From positions 1 through 50,188 of the forward strand of contig WQYZ01000007.1 in the NCBI GenBank assembly GCA_009780985.1: a stretch of DNA of 50,188 nucleotides, in the 5' to 3' direction. This DNA comes from Oscillospiraceae bacterium (GTDB taxonomy: Bacteria; Bacillota; Clostridia; Oscillospirales; WRJC01). The translations under genes and the position numbers were made by a program. Shown here piece after piece: positions 32,305 through 42,087 of this stretch (its first letter is position 1; every line of letters begins with the position of its first letter). A model generated the notes under the pieces. That model was not told where the DNA came from. It did not search any database and worked only from the letters and a program-made list of their open reading frames with translations.

Positions 32305-32419
32305 GACCACCCCGTCAGCTACGCTGCCACCCCTCCCCAGAGGGGAATTTTGCCTAACACTCGGATGCTGTGCCAAATTCCCCTCTGGGGAGGGGTGGCG
32401 CGAAGCGACGGGGTGGTCT
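32304..32419. repeat. Large palindromic repeat (AGACCACCCCGTC type)
   Basis: Inverted ends of 13 bp (AGACCACCCCGTC and complement) enclose a perfect 25-bp inverted arm starting GCCACCCCTCCCC and ending GGGGAATTT (32325-32349, matched by 32374-32398). Total 116 bp. It overlaps the last base of the MoxR gene and could form a cruciform or a strong RNA hairpin between moxR and DUF58. Confidence 0.85.
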
Positions 32420-32462
32420 TTTCTCGCGGATAGCATACACTATAAAAAACAGGTGATTACAT

Positions 32463-33506
32463 ATGATTATATTTATAGCGTTCGGCGTGATAACCGCCGT
32501 CATAATTATCCAGCGAATTCTTTATATAAAATTCGCGTTCACAAATCTGAAAATCAGCTACCGTTTTTCGTCCGGTGAAGTGAATGAGGGGGATATATTT
32601 TTTATCACGGAAGAAATAGAAAATAAAAAATATCTGCCTCTGCCCTCTGTCTCTACGCTGATCGACGCGGGTGCGGGAATAGCTTTTGCGAACGGAGCAG
32701 GGGAAATTCTGGAACAGAACTGCGTGTTCAGCTTTTCGACTGTAGGAATATACAAGAAAATTACCCGCTCATGGCGGATTAAAGCCGTGAAACGCGGACG
32801 GTTCAACATAAACGATGTAACGGTTACAATAAAAGACATATTCGGGCTTGTCACTATTGTCAAAGACTTTTCATGCGAGACAAGCGTCCTGATACTCCCG
32901 TCGCCGTTTAATAAAGACGAAAAAATCGACGTTCCGAACTTTACCGGCGGCGCACAGCCCGTTATGGCGGGATATTATTCCGACCCGTTCAATATCGTAA
33001 AAATATCTGAGTACACATACAGCGAGCCGCTGAATAAAATCAACTGGAAAGCGAGCGCGAAAAGTCAGACGCTCATGGTGAATTATGAACAGCCGTCGGT
33101 GTCCGCCAGAATTCTGGTTGTTCTCGACTCTTCCGAAGCGCCGTATCTGTTTGAAAGAAACATAAAACTCTGCGCAACTCTGCCATATGTAATCCCCGAC
33201 GACAGCGAAATTACATTTGCCGCAAACTCTGTTATGCCGGAAAACTATATAAATCCGTTAATTAGATTTATCGACAACAGTTCCGAAGACTTGAAGTTCG
33301 CCAATATGCAGACGAAAGAATTTACATTGGGCAGTCATAACATAAACTTCCGGCGCATATTAGCCGAGATTTTGAGCGGCTCAGAATATGACGCGGAAAA
33401 ACTGACAGAAACGTCGGCGGAACAGGCGTTTTACAATACGATACTATTGGTGAAAGGGGGGAAAATCAACGATTATTATGAATATAAAAATAACAAAAAT
33501 ATTTAA
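32463..33506 (+). CDS. DUF58 protein
   Basis: A 347-residue protein anchored by one N-terminal membrane helix (residues 1-20). The DUF58 hallmark PFNIVKISEYTYSEPLNKINWKASAKSQTLMVNYEQP lies near residues 180-215; in other species the motif is usually xRxYxxGDxxRxIxWxAxA. A von-Willebrand-like metal site is not obvious. It likely partners the MoxR ATPase upstream. It overlaps the next gene by 29 bp, so translation is coupled. Confidence 0.85.
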   Translation: MIIFIAFGVITAVIIIQRILYIKFAFTNLKISYRFSSGEVNEGDIFFITEEIENKKYLPLPSVSTLIDAGAGIAFANGAGEILEQNCVFSFSTVGIYKKITRSWRIKAVKRGRFNINDVTVTIKDIFGLVTIVKDFSCETSVLILPSPFNKDEKIDVPNFTGGAQPVMAGYYSDPFNIVKISEYTYSEPLNKINWKASAKSQTLMVNYEQPSVSARILVVLDSSEAPYLFERNIKLCATLPYVIPDDSEITFAANSVMPENYINPLIRFIDNSSEDLKFANMQTKEFTLGSHNINFRRILAEILSGSEYDAEKLTETSAEQAFYNTILLVKGGKINDYYEYKNNKNI

Positions 33507-34854
33507 AAAATATTTTTCTAAAATGTTTATGCTTCTGCCGATGACTTTTTTATTCACGCCGTTTTTCTACTCGCTCTTGGGTTATCACCCGGAAATGCCA
33601 GTGTTTCCGTTTCTTGTATATTTATGGTTTGCTGTTTTCCTTTATTTGGGTATGACGGTTACATTTGTTTTGCCGAAACACAAATATCTGCCTTATCCGA
33701 TAGTTGCGTTTCTTGCGTTTCTATGCCGGAATATAATAACTCTGCCCGCGCTGAATTTCCAGAAAACAATTATTGACGGAGACATAGGATATATTACAGT
33801 TCCGCTCGAACATGACGATATTATGTATTATACGATGATATTGTTTATCGCAACCCTGCTTATCGGATTTGCGGGGATTTATTATTCGAAAAAGACCGCG
33901 CTTGAATTTGTGAAAAGAGGCAACACTGGTCTGTTTATAACTCTATGGATAATAGCCGGGATTTTTAGTATAGACAAAACTGTATCTGTATTTTATATTG
34001 TCGCATTTGCCGTATTCTATTTTATTGTAAGAAATTTTGCCTCCCTTAACCGTCGGATTGAGATATACGGCGAAAGAGGGGCGTATAACGCCACCGGAAC
34101 GCGAAAGATTTATGCGTATTATTTTATTACGCTGCTGACCGTGTCAGTCCTGCCGATAATTTTTTTCATTATCGTCGTTCCGTTTATAGCAAAATTTTTA
34201 GGTTATATTATAAATTTTATTATATCGCTTATTACCGACGGAGAAAAAAAACCTTTATCGGCACACCCTCAGCCGACAGGTACTCCTAATATTCCCTCAG
34301 ATACGACTGTGCAAGGTTATATGAGTCCGCGAGGCGGACATGAACTCTTAGTTTACAATATACTTTTGATTGCGTTTTTAGTCATAGCATTGATATTAAT
34401 TATTATTTCCCGAAAACACATTGTAAAACTGATAAAAGCGATAATCGAGTTTTTTAAGATGAAAATGGGACTTAAAGACTTAGATAAAAACAACATTATA
34501 AACAACGAAACGATAGTCAAAATTACTAAAGATAAAAAACTCGCGATGCAATATAAATCCTATCTGAAAAAGGCGCGGAAAATCCGCGTGCTTCAAAAGA
34601 GATACGCATTCGCGTACAACTGCGTTTTCTGGAATATCATACGTCTCGAAGACGATTTGAAAGAAAGTTTCACTCCCGAAGAAGTCGTCGCAAATATTCG
34701 GAACGACGCTGATAAATCTGCAAAATACAGCGAAGTCGGGAATCTCACATATCCGTATGAAAACATCAAATACGGCGATGTTAAAGAACGCGACGATAAA
34801 CTCAAAAATATGATAGATACGGCTGAACTTTTATTGAAGAAGATTTTAAAATAA
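33478..34854 (+). CDS. Multi-spanning membrane protein of the MoxR-DUF58 locus
   Basis: A 458-residue protein with about eight membrane helices over residues 15-320 and a basic cytoplasmic tail of about 130 residues that ends in many charged residues. In the typical locus the third gene encodes a transglutaminase-like membrane protein, but I see no Cys-His-Asp transglutaminase core here. The tail (VFWNIIRLEDDLKESFTPEEVV) resembles DUF4129-type ends. Translation is coupled to DUF58 by the overlap. The end converges with a small ORF on the minus strand. Confidence 0.65.
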   Translation: MNIKITKIFKKYFSKMFMLLPMTFLFTPFFYSLLGYHPEMPVFPFLVYLWFAVFLYLGMTVTFVLPKHKYLPYPIVAFLAFLCRNIITLPALNFQKTIIDGDIGYITVPLEHDDIMYYTMILFIATLLIGFAGIYYSKKTALEFVKRGNTGLFITLWIIAGIFSIDKTVSVFYIVAFAVFYFIVRNFASLNRRIEIYGERGAYNATGTRKIYAYYFITLLTVSVLPIIFFIIVVPFIAKFLGYIINFIISLITDGEKKPLSAHPQPTGTPNIPSDTTVQGYMSPRGGHELLVYNILLIAFLVIALILIIISRKHIVKLIKAIIEFFKMKMGLKDLDKNNIINNETIVKITKDKKLAMQYKSYLKKARKIRVLQKRYAFAYNCVFWNIIRLEDDLKESFTPEEVVANIRNDADKSAKYSEVGNLTYPYENIKYGDVKERDDKLKNMIDTAELLLKKILK

Positions 34855-34992
34855 ATGGCGGCACATAAATACGAACCCTATAAGGGAATGATGCGCGATC
34901 CAATACGATATGCCTGAATACGCAAACAAAACCGCGTAAATTACGACAAGGGCAATAAATATAATCCTGAAGATTTTAACAAATTTCCGCAT
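34846..34992 (-). CDS. Possible 48-aa membrane peptide downstream of gdpP
   Basis: A short frame beginning MRKFVKIFRIIFIALVVIYA with one membrane segment. Its ATG is 14 bases after the gdpP stop, preceded by GGGTGAAGGA. The stop is 9 bases inside the converging membrane-protein gene. I do not recognise the peptide. The rest of 34855-35005 holds nothing else. Confidence 0.4.
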   Translation of the reverse strand: MRKFVKIFRIIFIALVVIYAVLFAYSGISYWIAHHSLIGFVFMCRHLF

Positions 34993-35005
34993 ATCCTTCA
35001 CCCGT

Positions 35006-37213
35006 TTAATTCACGTCGAAATATTGGTCTATAGTCTTTTTCAGCATGATTAGAACGTCTTTTAAACTCGAATTTTTTATCTGCGCGCCGGCTACGTCAA
35101 AATGACCGCCGCCGCCGAATGCCTCCAGAATTATCTGAACGTTTATTTTCCCCAGCGACCGCGCCGAAATATTAACTTCGTCGTTTATAGTGAATATAAC
35201 AAAAGATGCCGCAATCCCGTCTATGCTTAACATTCTGTCGGCAGCTTTCGCCCCGGCGGTTTTATCCGCAACCGAGGCTTTATCCTCAAATATCGATATG
35301 GCTATTATATTTCTGTATATCATTGTGTTTGATTCAAACTGCGCTTCTTTCGTAAACTCGTTAACATTAGTCTTAAACAGCGCAAGGGCGTCCGACGGGT
35401 TTGCTCCTTCGCCGCGCAGATACAACGCGGCGGCAAACGTTCTTGTCCCCGTATTGCGCGAAAAATTCTGAGTGTCCAAGAAAATTCCTGCGAGAAGAAG
35501 CTCCGCTTCCTCTTTTAAAAGCTCGCCGGGGGCAAGCGACTGCTCCAGAATTTCAGCCACAAGCTCTGACGCCGACGATGCCGACGGCTCTATATACTCT
35601 ATATCGGGTTCTTTTGTATATTCCCGTATTTTTCTGTGATGGTCGATAATTGCGGATTTATACGCGTTTTTAAATATCGCCTCCGATTCGAAAATAGACG
35701 GGTTATTCACATCGACCGCCACAACTAACGTATCGGCGGTGATTTTATCCAAAGCCGCCGTTTCGTCTATAAAAATATCGTTGTATTCCACAATCCCGCG
35801 CAATTTGTTGAACGCGGATTTTATATTCGGGTCGTGTATATTTACGACAATATTTACCTTGCAGTTTATCGACATGGCAAACCGGGCTATTCCCACACAT
35901 GCGCCGATGCTGTCGTTATCGGCGGCTTTGTGCCCCATAATCAAAACGCACGAACTTTTTCTCATACAATCTGCGAGCTGGTTTGCGGTGACTCTGGAGC
36001 GGACTTTTGTTTTTTTCTGCACGGTTCTTGTTTTTCCGCCAAAAAACTCGGTGGACGAAACGCCTTTCAGGACAACCTGATCTCCTCCGCGCTGCAAAGC
36101 CAAATCCAGCGCGTGACGGGCGGTTAACTCCTTTTCAAAAAAACTGCCCCGTATATTCGACACGCCGCCGGAAATTGTTACGGGCATGCTTAATTCTTCT
36201 ATCTTTATCGCTCTGACTGAATCCAGAATGCTGAATTTTGTCTTTATAAAATTTTTGAGCGTTCTGTTTTCGAAAATACACAGATATTTGTCTTTGTCGT
36301 ATTCTTTCAGAATCCCGCCGCAGTCTTCCATGAAATTGTTCAGCAAATCGGATACCGCGCCCGAAGCAATCCTGTATTTCTCCGGCATTTTCTGCGTCGC
36401 CTCGTCTAAATTATCTATCATAAAATACGCGACGACAGGATCCTCCATTTCTGATTCTATTTTATTTTTTTCAAGCTCTGTCACGTCAAAAAATACAAAC
36501 ATATTCATTTTATAAACAGCACTTGCGTTGTTTGCAGTATTCGGAGAATCTGCGGTATTTACGTCAATATTTATTTCGTGACGGGTAACTCTGTAATATT
36601 TGTCGTTTATAGAAATCTTCACATAATTGCTGTCATGCTGACTATAGTCGGCATGAATTCCATCGGATTCTTTATCTTTACTGTTCCCCGAATCTGAACC
36701 GGATAAGCCGGAGGAAAAATCGGGAGACTCGTGAAATTTCTCTATTGACAGCTGATTATGAGAAATGGACGATATGCTTTTTTTTAAAATATCGCTCTCA
36801 TTTTCCCTCCACTGGAGAAAATCTTCAACCGCTTCGTTGTACCATATAATATATCCTTCGGAATCTGAAATAATTATCGGAAACTTGAAATTATATATCA
36901 AATCAAGCGTTATATTATCGAGGATTGGTTTTATATCTTCCAAGTCTCCTATTTTTGCGCCTTTCTTTTTCCTGCTTTTCCCGAAAGACATTATAATCAA
37001 GTAAATCAGGATGTTGACAAAGGCGATTATCACCGCCGATATGCCGATACTGTCGGCTGATTCCTTGCTTATTCTGCCGGCTTTTTCAAAATAAAAAACA
37101 ATAAAGGCAATGCAGATAAAACATATAATATTGACAATAAGACACAAAGATATTTTATGGTCTATAATATATTTCCGCAATCCCGTTTTGAATTTAGGGT
37201 TCTTAGAGTTCAT
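35006..37213 (-). CDS. gdpP: Cyclic-di-AMP phosphodiesterase GdpP
   Basis: A 735-residue membrane enzyme that hydrolyses c-di-AMP to pApA. Two N-terminal helices lie at residues 17-70, a PAS-like domain near 90-150 (SEGYIIWYNEAVEDFLQW), a degenerate GGDEF near 270-370, and the catalytic DHH domain from about 415: MGHKAADNDSIGACVG, VVAVDVNNP, and IIDHHRKIREYTKEPDIEYI with AGIFLDTQNFSRNTG near 590. DHHA1 follows with GGGGHFDVAGAQI near residue 705. AAGGTG precedes the ATG. The YybS-like gene is 42 bp upstream on the same strand, the usual order. Confidence 0.93.
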   Translation of the reverse strand: MNSKNPKFKTGLRKYIIDHKISLCLIVNIICFICIAFIVFYFEKAGRISKESADSIGISAVIIAFVNILIYLIIMSFGKSRKKKGAKIGDLEDIKPILDNITLDLIYNFKFPIIISDSEGYIIWYNEAVEDFLQWRENESDILKKSISSISHNQLSIEKFHESPDFSSGLSGSDSGNSKDKESDGIHADYSQHDSNYVKISINDKYYRVTRHEINIDVNTADSPNTANNASAVYKMNMFVFFDVTELEKNKIESEMEDPVVAYFMIDNLDEATQKMPEKYRIASGAVSDLLNNFMEDCGGILKEYDKDKYLCIFENRTLKNFIKTKFSILDSVRAIKIEELSMPVTISGGVSNIRGSFFEKELTARHALDLALQRGGDQVVLKGVSSTEFFGGKTRTVQKKTKVRSRVTANQLADCMRKSSCVLIMGHKAADNDSIGACVGIARFAMSINCKVNIVVNIHDPNIKSAFNKLRGIVEYNDIFIDETAALDKITADTLVVAVDVNNPSIFESEAIFKNAYKSAIIDHHRKIREYTKEPDIEYIEPSASSASELVAEILEQSLAPGELLKEEAELLLAGIFLDTQNFSRNTGTRTFAAALYLRGEGANPSDALALFKTNVNEFTKEAQFESNTMIYRNIIAISIFEDKASVADKTAGAKAADRMLSIDGIAASFVIFTINDEVNISARSLGKINVQIILEAFGGGGHFDVAGAQIKNSSLKDVLIMLKKTIDQYFDVN

Positions 37214-37255
37214 TGATTTTCACCTTAATCTATAATTTTTCCCAATCTGCAAATA

Positions 37256-38485
37256 TTAAAAATCGCCGTCGTCATTGTTATCGTTATTATCGTCGTTACC
37301 GCCGCCGCCTGAAAAATATTTTTTCGCCTTATTATAAAATTTTTTTATATCGCCGATTAAAGCCGCATACAAACCGAAAATCGCAAGGGCGGCAAATACG
37401 ATATTGCTCATGAAAATATACAAAAATATTATGGCAAAAGCCAGACTGAGCCCTGGAAGAGTCCCATTCTTCTGCCTGTACGGAACCCTGTTGTACATGT
37501 TATATAATTTATCATATACAAAATATATTCCCATAATACAAAAGCCGGGCAGAAGAATATACATTACGTTTGTCGATACAATCGACGGCAGCAGATTGTC
37601 CTGATCATAGAGCAGAATCATCAGTATCGCGCTCAGTATCATCACTCCAGCCGATACAATAGAGAGTTTAACCCTCCAGTCGCTGCCGGATATTTCCCTC
37701 GTTTTTGATTTCGCCGAAAAAATGTTATAAAATATCCTGAATGACGATGTTGACAGATAGGCGCAGAAAATACACAGTATTACGAAAAGCGACGGCACCA
37801 TCACTTTCGTATTCATTGAAAACTCCTGTTTAGCTGCATCGCTTAAAATATACGCTGCATCGCTGCCATTGCTTGTGTCATTTGCGGCATCCGTACTGTT
37901 TGTGACGTTTGTGACATCTGTAATACTTGCAGCGTCCGTAGTCGGGATTGACCCGGGCGAAAGCATGGCATAATATTGATTTACAGTGCTTTCCATATAG
38001 TCTAAAGTGCTATTTATTTCATTGTCTATTGATACAGAAAGTTTTTGTATAGTGAATCCGCCTGTTGTCATAACAAAATATAAAACCGTCCAGGCTGAAC
38101 AAAACAATACTAAAAACAGGCTGACTCTCACAGTAATTTGTGTTCTCGTCTGTTTTCTTACCATTCCGATGAAAATAATCAGCCCCGTCAGGATATATGA
38201 CAACGCAAGAATAACAGGCAGCGCTTCTTTTCCGACAAATATTGTCAAGCCTATGCTCACCGCGCAGACGGCGAATATTGTCACATAGTTCGTCATAAAC
38301 AAAAGACAGGCAAAAAAAGCCGCGGCTAATATAACGCATAATATTCCTATCAATCCGACAGGGTCAAAACCGTCTGAACCGGCAAACAGTTTCGCTCCTG
38401 CCGCTGAAAGAAAAACGATTATTATTGACAGCATAATCGCCGCCGCATAATTTATATTATTTTTATTTCTGCGTTCTGTCGTCAT
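37256..38485 (-). CDS. YybS-like (DUF2232) membrane protein
   Basis: About 409 residues with eight or more hydrophobic segments (for example AAAIMLSIIIVFLSAAGAKL, ALSYILTGLIIFIGM, LAFAIIFLYIFMSNIVFAAL), a Ser/Asp/Thr-rich outside loop near residues 170-215, and an acidic Asn/Asp tail. Membrane proteins of this size directly upstream of gdpP belong to the YybS/DUF2232 group in Bacillota; sequence support is modest. The start at 38485 has AGGGGAG about six bases upstream; an ATG at 38548 has none. Confidence 0.6.
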   Translation of the reverse strand: MTTERRNKNNINYAAAIMLSIIIVFLSAAGAKLFAGSDGFDPVGLIGILCVILAAAFFACLLFMTNYVTIFAVCAVSIGLTIFVGKEALPVILALSYILTGLIIFIGMVRKQTRTQITVRVSLFLVLFCSAWTVLYFVMTTGGFTIQKLSVSIDNEINSTLDYMESTVNQYYAMLSPGSIPTTDAASITDVTNVTNSTDAANDTSNGSDAAYILSDAAKQEFSMNTKVMVPSLFVILCIFCAYLSTSSFRIFYNIFSAKSKTREISGSDWRVKLSIVSAGVMILSAILMILLYDQDNLLPSIVSTNVMYILLPGFCIMGIYFVYDKLYNMYNRVPYRQKNGTLPGLSLAFAIIFLYIFMSNIVFAALAIFGLYAALIGDIKKFYNKAKKYFSGGGGNDDNNDNNDDGDF

Positions 38486-38686
38486 ACAATTCTCCCCTGT
38501 TCTTTTAATCTTGAATCTTATTATATCATTTATTATTGCAAATTTCAATAAAATTAAATAAAATTAAATCGGACTGATAAAAATTTTTACATAATTTACT
38601 TTATTAGTTTGATTATTCTTATTTTTTATTATTTTTCGTGTTATAATAATTAAAATACAAAAATATGTTAAGGGGATTATAAAAAA

Positions 38687-40372
38687 ATGAATAATGCAAG
38701 AAAATTAATAAAAACACAGAATTTCGGCGGCTTTAACGGAATATCGGGACCGCTTGTCTGTATTGTAATGGACGGCGTAGGTCTTGCGCCGGACGGCGAG
38801 GGAAACGCGGTTTCAAGAGCGTATAAACCCACTCTTGATTATCTTTTCAAAAATTATCCGTGGAGAAAATTAAAGGCTCACGGAACAGCCGTAGGTCTGC
38901 CGTCCGACGAAGATATGGGCAACTCCGAAGTCGGGCATAACGCCATGGGCGCGGGGCAGGTATTCGCGCAGGGCGCAATGCTTGTCACACAATCAATCGA
39001 ATCGGGAGCTATGTTTCAGTCTGATACTTGGATAGAACTCCGCGATAACTGCAGGACAAACAATTCAACCCTGCACTTTATAGGCTTATTCTCGGACGGA
39101 AACGTCCACTCGCATATCGACCATTTGGAAGCTATGATAAGGCATGCTAAATCAGAAGGCATAAAAAAAGTGCGCGTCCACATCCTCTTGGACGGGCGCG
39201 ACGTTGGGGAAACTTCAGCGTTATTGTACGTGGACAGATTTGAGAAATTTCTGTCGGGCATAAATTCTACCGGTTTTGACGCAAAAATCGCTTCAGGCGG
39301 CGGACGCATGAATATAACGATGGACAGATACGGCGCAAACTGGAAAATGGTCGAGAAAGGCTGGCATACTCACGTTCTCGGCGAGGGCAGGCAGTTTAAA
39401 TCCGCAACTGAGGCGATAGAAACCCTCAGAACCGAAACCCACGCAATTGATCAAGATTTAGGCGCGTTTGTTATCGCCAATATATCTGATATTGATGAAA
39501 TTGGCGAGCCTGTCGGGAAAATAAACGACGGGGACAGCGTGATATTTTTTAATTTCAGGGGGGACAGGGCTATTGAAATCTCTACCGCATTCGATGCCGG
39601 AGACGAATTTGACAAGTTCGACAGAATCAGAAAACCAAACGTTGTTTACGCGGGCATGCTCGAATACGACGGCGATTTGCATATCCCGAAAAAATATCTC
39701 GTCAACCCTCCGGAAATAACAGGAACGCTCGGCGAATATCTCGCGAACGAAAAAATAACCCAGCTTGCGGTGTCTGAGACGCAGAAATTCGGTCACGTCA
39801 CATATTTCTGGAACGGAAACAGGAGCGGAAAATTCGACGAGGAAACGGAAACTTATATAGAGGTAAAATCCGATATAGTGCCGTTTGAACAGCGTCCGTG
39901 GATGAAAGCCGCAGAAATTACCGACGTTCTCGCGGAAGATATAATAAGCGGCAAATATAAATTTATACGCGCAAATTTCCCTAACGGCGATATGGTTGGA
40001 CATACGGGAAATCTGCAGGCGACTATAATCGCCGTAGAGACGGTGGATTTAATGCTTGACAGGATAATAAAAGCAGTCAGACAGGCTAAGGGAGTTCTGA
40101 TAATTACAGCCGACCACGGAAATGCGGACGAGATGTACGAGATTGACAAAAAAACCGGACTTCCCTCAAAAGATTCTGACGGACACTATAAAGCGAAGAC
40201 GTCGCACACGTTAGACCCTGTGCCGTGCATATTTTTAGACGATTTCTACAGCGATAAATATGCGGTAGAAGAGGGAGACTTCAAATTGTCGAATCTTGCG
40301 GCGACATTTGTAAATCTTTTGGGTTATGACGCGCCGGATATCTGGGACAAAAGCATGATTATAGGAAAATAA
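38687..40372 (+). CDS. gpmI: 2,3-bisphosphoglycerate-independent phosphoglycerate mutase
   Basis: A 561-residue manganese-dependent enzyme interconverting 2- and 3-phosphoglycerate in glycolysis. The metal Asp29 is in VMDGVGLAPDGEGN, the nucleophile Ser80 in EDMGNSEVGHNAMGAG, and LLDGRDVGETSAL, DRYGANWKMVEKG and TADHGNADEM complete the two domains. The length is somewhat above the usual 510. RBS AAGGGG is upstream. No promoter is certain; 38549-38686 is AT rich. Confidence 0.95.
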   Translation: MNNARKLIKTQNFGGFNGISGPLVCIVMDGVGLAPDGEGNAVSRAYKPTLDYLFKNYPWRKLKAHGTAVGLPSDEDMGNSEVGHNAMGAGQVFAQGAMLVTQSIESGAMFQSDTWIELRDNCRTNNSTLHFIGLFSDGNVHSHIDHLEAMIRHAKSEGIKKVRVHILLDGRDVGETSALLYVDRFEKFLSGINSTGFDAKIASGGGRMNITMDRYGANWKMVEKGWHTHVLGEGRQFKSATEAIETLRTETHAIDQDLGAFVIANISDIDEIGEPVGKINDGDSVIFFNFRGDRAIEISTAFDAGDEFDKFDRIRKPNVVYAGMLEYDGDLHIPKKYLVNPPEITGTLGEYLANEKITQLAVSETQKFGHVTYFWNGNRSGKFDEETETYIEVKSDIVPFEQRPWMKAAEITDVLAEDIISGKYKFIRANFPNGDMVGHTGNLQATIIAVETVDLMLDRIIKAVRQAKGVLIITADHGNADEMYEIDKKTGLPSKDSDGHYKAKTSHTLDPVPCIFLDDFYSDKYAVEEGDFKLSNLAATFVNLLGYDAPDIWDKSMIIGK

Positions 40373-40540
40373 TATTATATTACAAATTTCTTTATATCTT
40401 ATTTGTTTTTACTTTACAAAAATATCATACCGTAATACTTTATTCACATTATTCTACTATAATAACTATTATATAGAATAATACCGAAACTTTTTATAAA
40501 TAAAATATAAAAGATTTTATAACGGAGGGTTAATGTAAAA

Positions 40541-41437
40541 ATGAAAATGAAAGTGAAAAAATTTATCGCAATATTCCTATCAGTATTTATGCTCGCTCTC
40601 TGTGCGGGCATGACAGTTACAGTCTCAGCGACGGACAGCAGTATGACGATTCTCAAAGGAACCCCGACAGTTGACGGAGTAAAAGACGATATATATAATC
40701 AATCAGCATCTTTTTCGATTACGCCGGATGATAATTTCTACAACACCGGAGATATTGACGCGACGGATAACGCCACTATGTGGGTGCTTTATGACGACAA
40801 ATATCTGTACGTTTATATCGAGGTCAAGGACGGCGACGGCATAACCCCGGCAGATTCGGCATATGTGTCAACCGACCCGAATCCGTGGGAGAGTGAAAAC
40901 GCGGAAGTATGGGTTGACGAATCGGGTCAGGGAGATTATGCGGGCAAATTTTCGATGGAGTACGACGGTTCGAGGTTCTACTACACAACGGACAACACTA
41001 CGATAGACCCAAGCAAAGTTATCGCGAAAGCGGGGAAATTGGACGGAGGGTTCACAGTCGAGATGGCGATAGAGATGCCGGCGGCGTATGCTCCGAAGCA
41101 GGGCGGCGCAGTGGGGCTGACATATCAGGTCAACGATCACCATCCGGACGGCACTACGAGCGGAATGGGGCATCAGACTCCGAGCGACTTTATATATACA
41201 TACGGGGCGGCAGTAGTAGCTCCGGCTACAACAGAAGCTCCGACAACAGTGGCAGTGGCAACGACGGTTCCGGATACTACGGCAGCAGTAGCGGCAGCGC
41301 CTGATACTACAGCGGCTCCGGCAGTTCAGCCCGCGCCGACAACGTCGGATAACCTGCCATTTATTGTGGCAATAAGCGCATTAGGCGTAGTCAGCGCAGT
41401 AATTTTCCGTTCTCTTAAAAAGAAAAATATGATGTAA
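40541..41437 (+). CDS. Surface protein with CBM9-like domain and C-terminal membrane anchor
   Basis: A 298-residue exported protein. Residues 1-30 are a signal peptide ending near SATDS. The domain spanning about 33-215 (TPTVDGVKDDIYNQ, NATMWVLYDDKYLYVYIEV, WESENAEVWVDESGQ, GFTVEMAIEMP) has the family 9 carbohydrate-binding-like pattern. An Ala/Thr/Pro linker (217-270) is followed by a membrane helix and KKKNMM. It probably binds sugar at the surface while anchored. Upstream (40373-40540) there is AT-rich DNA with a near-perfect inverted repeat around 40450-40482 and a possible promoter TTTACA at 40412. A bidirectional hairpin terminator lies at 41473-41510. Confidence 0.75.
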   Translation: MKMKVKKFIAIFLSVFMLALCAGMTVTVSATDSSMTILKGTPTVDGVKDDIYNQSASFSITPDDNFYNTGDIDATDNATMWVLYDDKYLYVYIEVKDGDGITPADSAYVSTDPNPWESENAEVWVDESGQGDYAGKFSMEYDGSRFYYTTDNTTIDPSKVIAKAGKLDGGFTVEMAIEMPAAYAPKQGGAVGLTYQVNDHHPDGTTSGMGHQTPSDFIYTYGAAVVAPATTEAPTTVAVATTVPDTTAAVAAAPDTTAAPAVQPAPTTSDNLPFIVAISALGVVSAVIFRSLKKKNMM

Positions 41438-41472
41438 TTTAACAGGCTTTTTGTAAAATAGTATGAAAATTC

Positions 41473-41510
41473 AATGTGTAAGGGCTGGTTTACCCCCGCC
41501 CTTACACATT
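41473..41510. terminator. Convergent hairpin between the CBM9-like and eetB genes
   Basis: AATGTGTAAGGGC (41473-41485) and GCCCTTACACATT (41498-41510) form a perfect 13-bp stem with a 12-base loop. It overlaps the eetB stop. Weak T tail, so it may act as a bidirectional terminator or be another dispersed repeat (GTAAGGGC). Confidence 0.6.
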
Positions 41511-42084
41511 ATTTTCGAATACTGTTAAATGCCGGCATAACGACCCTGAGCAGCGTTCCGGTTATTATCCCCATTATAATGCCGGACACAAGCAGAACCG
41601 GCAGATAATATAAATAGTAATACCCGATATTGGGCGAATACAGTATAACAGACACTGCGGCAAACTGACCGATATTGTGAGCGATCGCTCCAAAGACGCT
41701 GACAGCCAAATATGAAATCTTCTCGCGGAATATTACTATAAGCACGATAATGACGCCGATTGACACCATACCGCCGCAAAAGCTGAGAGCCGCCGCTATC
41801 GGCCCGCGCGTTAACAATACAAAAAACGATTTTGCTGCGTTCAGCATTACAGCCTGAGTGCGGCTCACAAAAAATACGCAGTACATCGTGATTATGTTCG
41901 ACAGACCGAGCTTCATGGTCGGCGGAAGCATCGGAAGAGGCGGGAGCATTTGCTCCACCGCGGATAACACTATAATAATCGCCAGCATCAATCCGGTAAA
42001 CGCGACTCTTTTTATCTTCTGTCTGTTTTTGCTGTTGTCGTCATTTTTATTATTTTTATTCACCAATTTCTCGCTTTCCCGCAA
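41509..42084 (-). CDS. eetB: EetB-like Gx transporter family protein
   Basis: A 191-residue membrane protein with five or six helices. Motifs VEQMLPPLPMLPPTMKLGLSNI near residue 45 and RGPIAAALSFCGGMVSI near residue 95 match the Gx transporter (heptaprenyl diphosphate synthase component I, PF07456-like) family. In Listeria the matching gene is eetB, required for extracellular electron transfer and proposed to move electrons from quinol to the outside with EetA; the mechanism is not known. The start codon is read as TTG at 42084 and is uncertain. It follows eetA by 4 bp and is the last gene of the operon. Confidence 0.8.
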   Translation of the reverse strand: MRESEKLVNKNNKNDDNSKNRQKIKRVAFTGLMLAIIIVLSAVEQMLPPLPMLPPTMKLGLSNIITMYCVFFVSRTQAVMLNAAKSFFVLLTRGPIAAALSFCGGMVSIGVIIVLIVIFREKISYLAVSVFGAIAHNIGQFAAVSVILYSPNIGYYYLYYLPVLLVSGIIMGIITGTLLRVVMPAFNSIRK

Positions 42085-42087
42085 TTA

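Noticed and set aside
39458-40003. A 181-codon minus-strand frame opposite gpmI
   Set aside because: Antisense to a highly conserved glycolytic gene; composition typical of a shadow frame.
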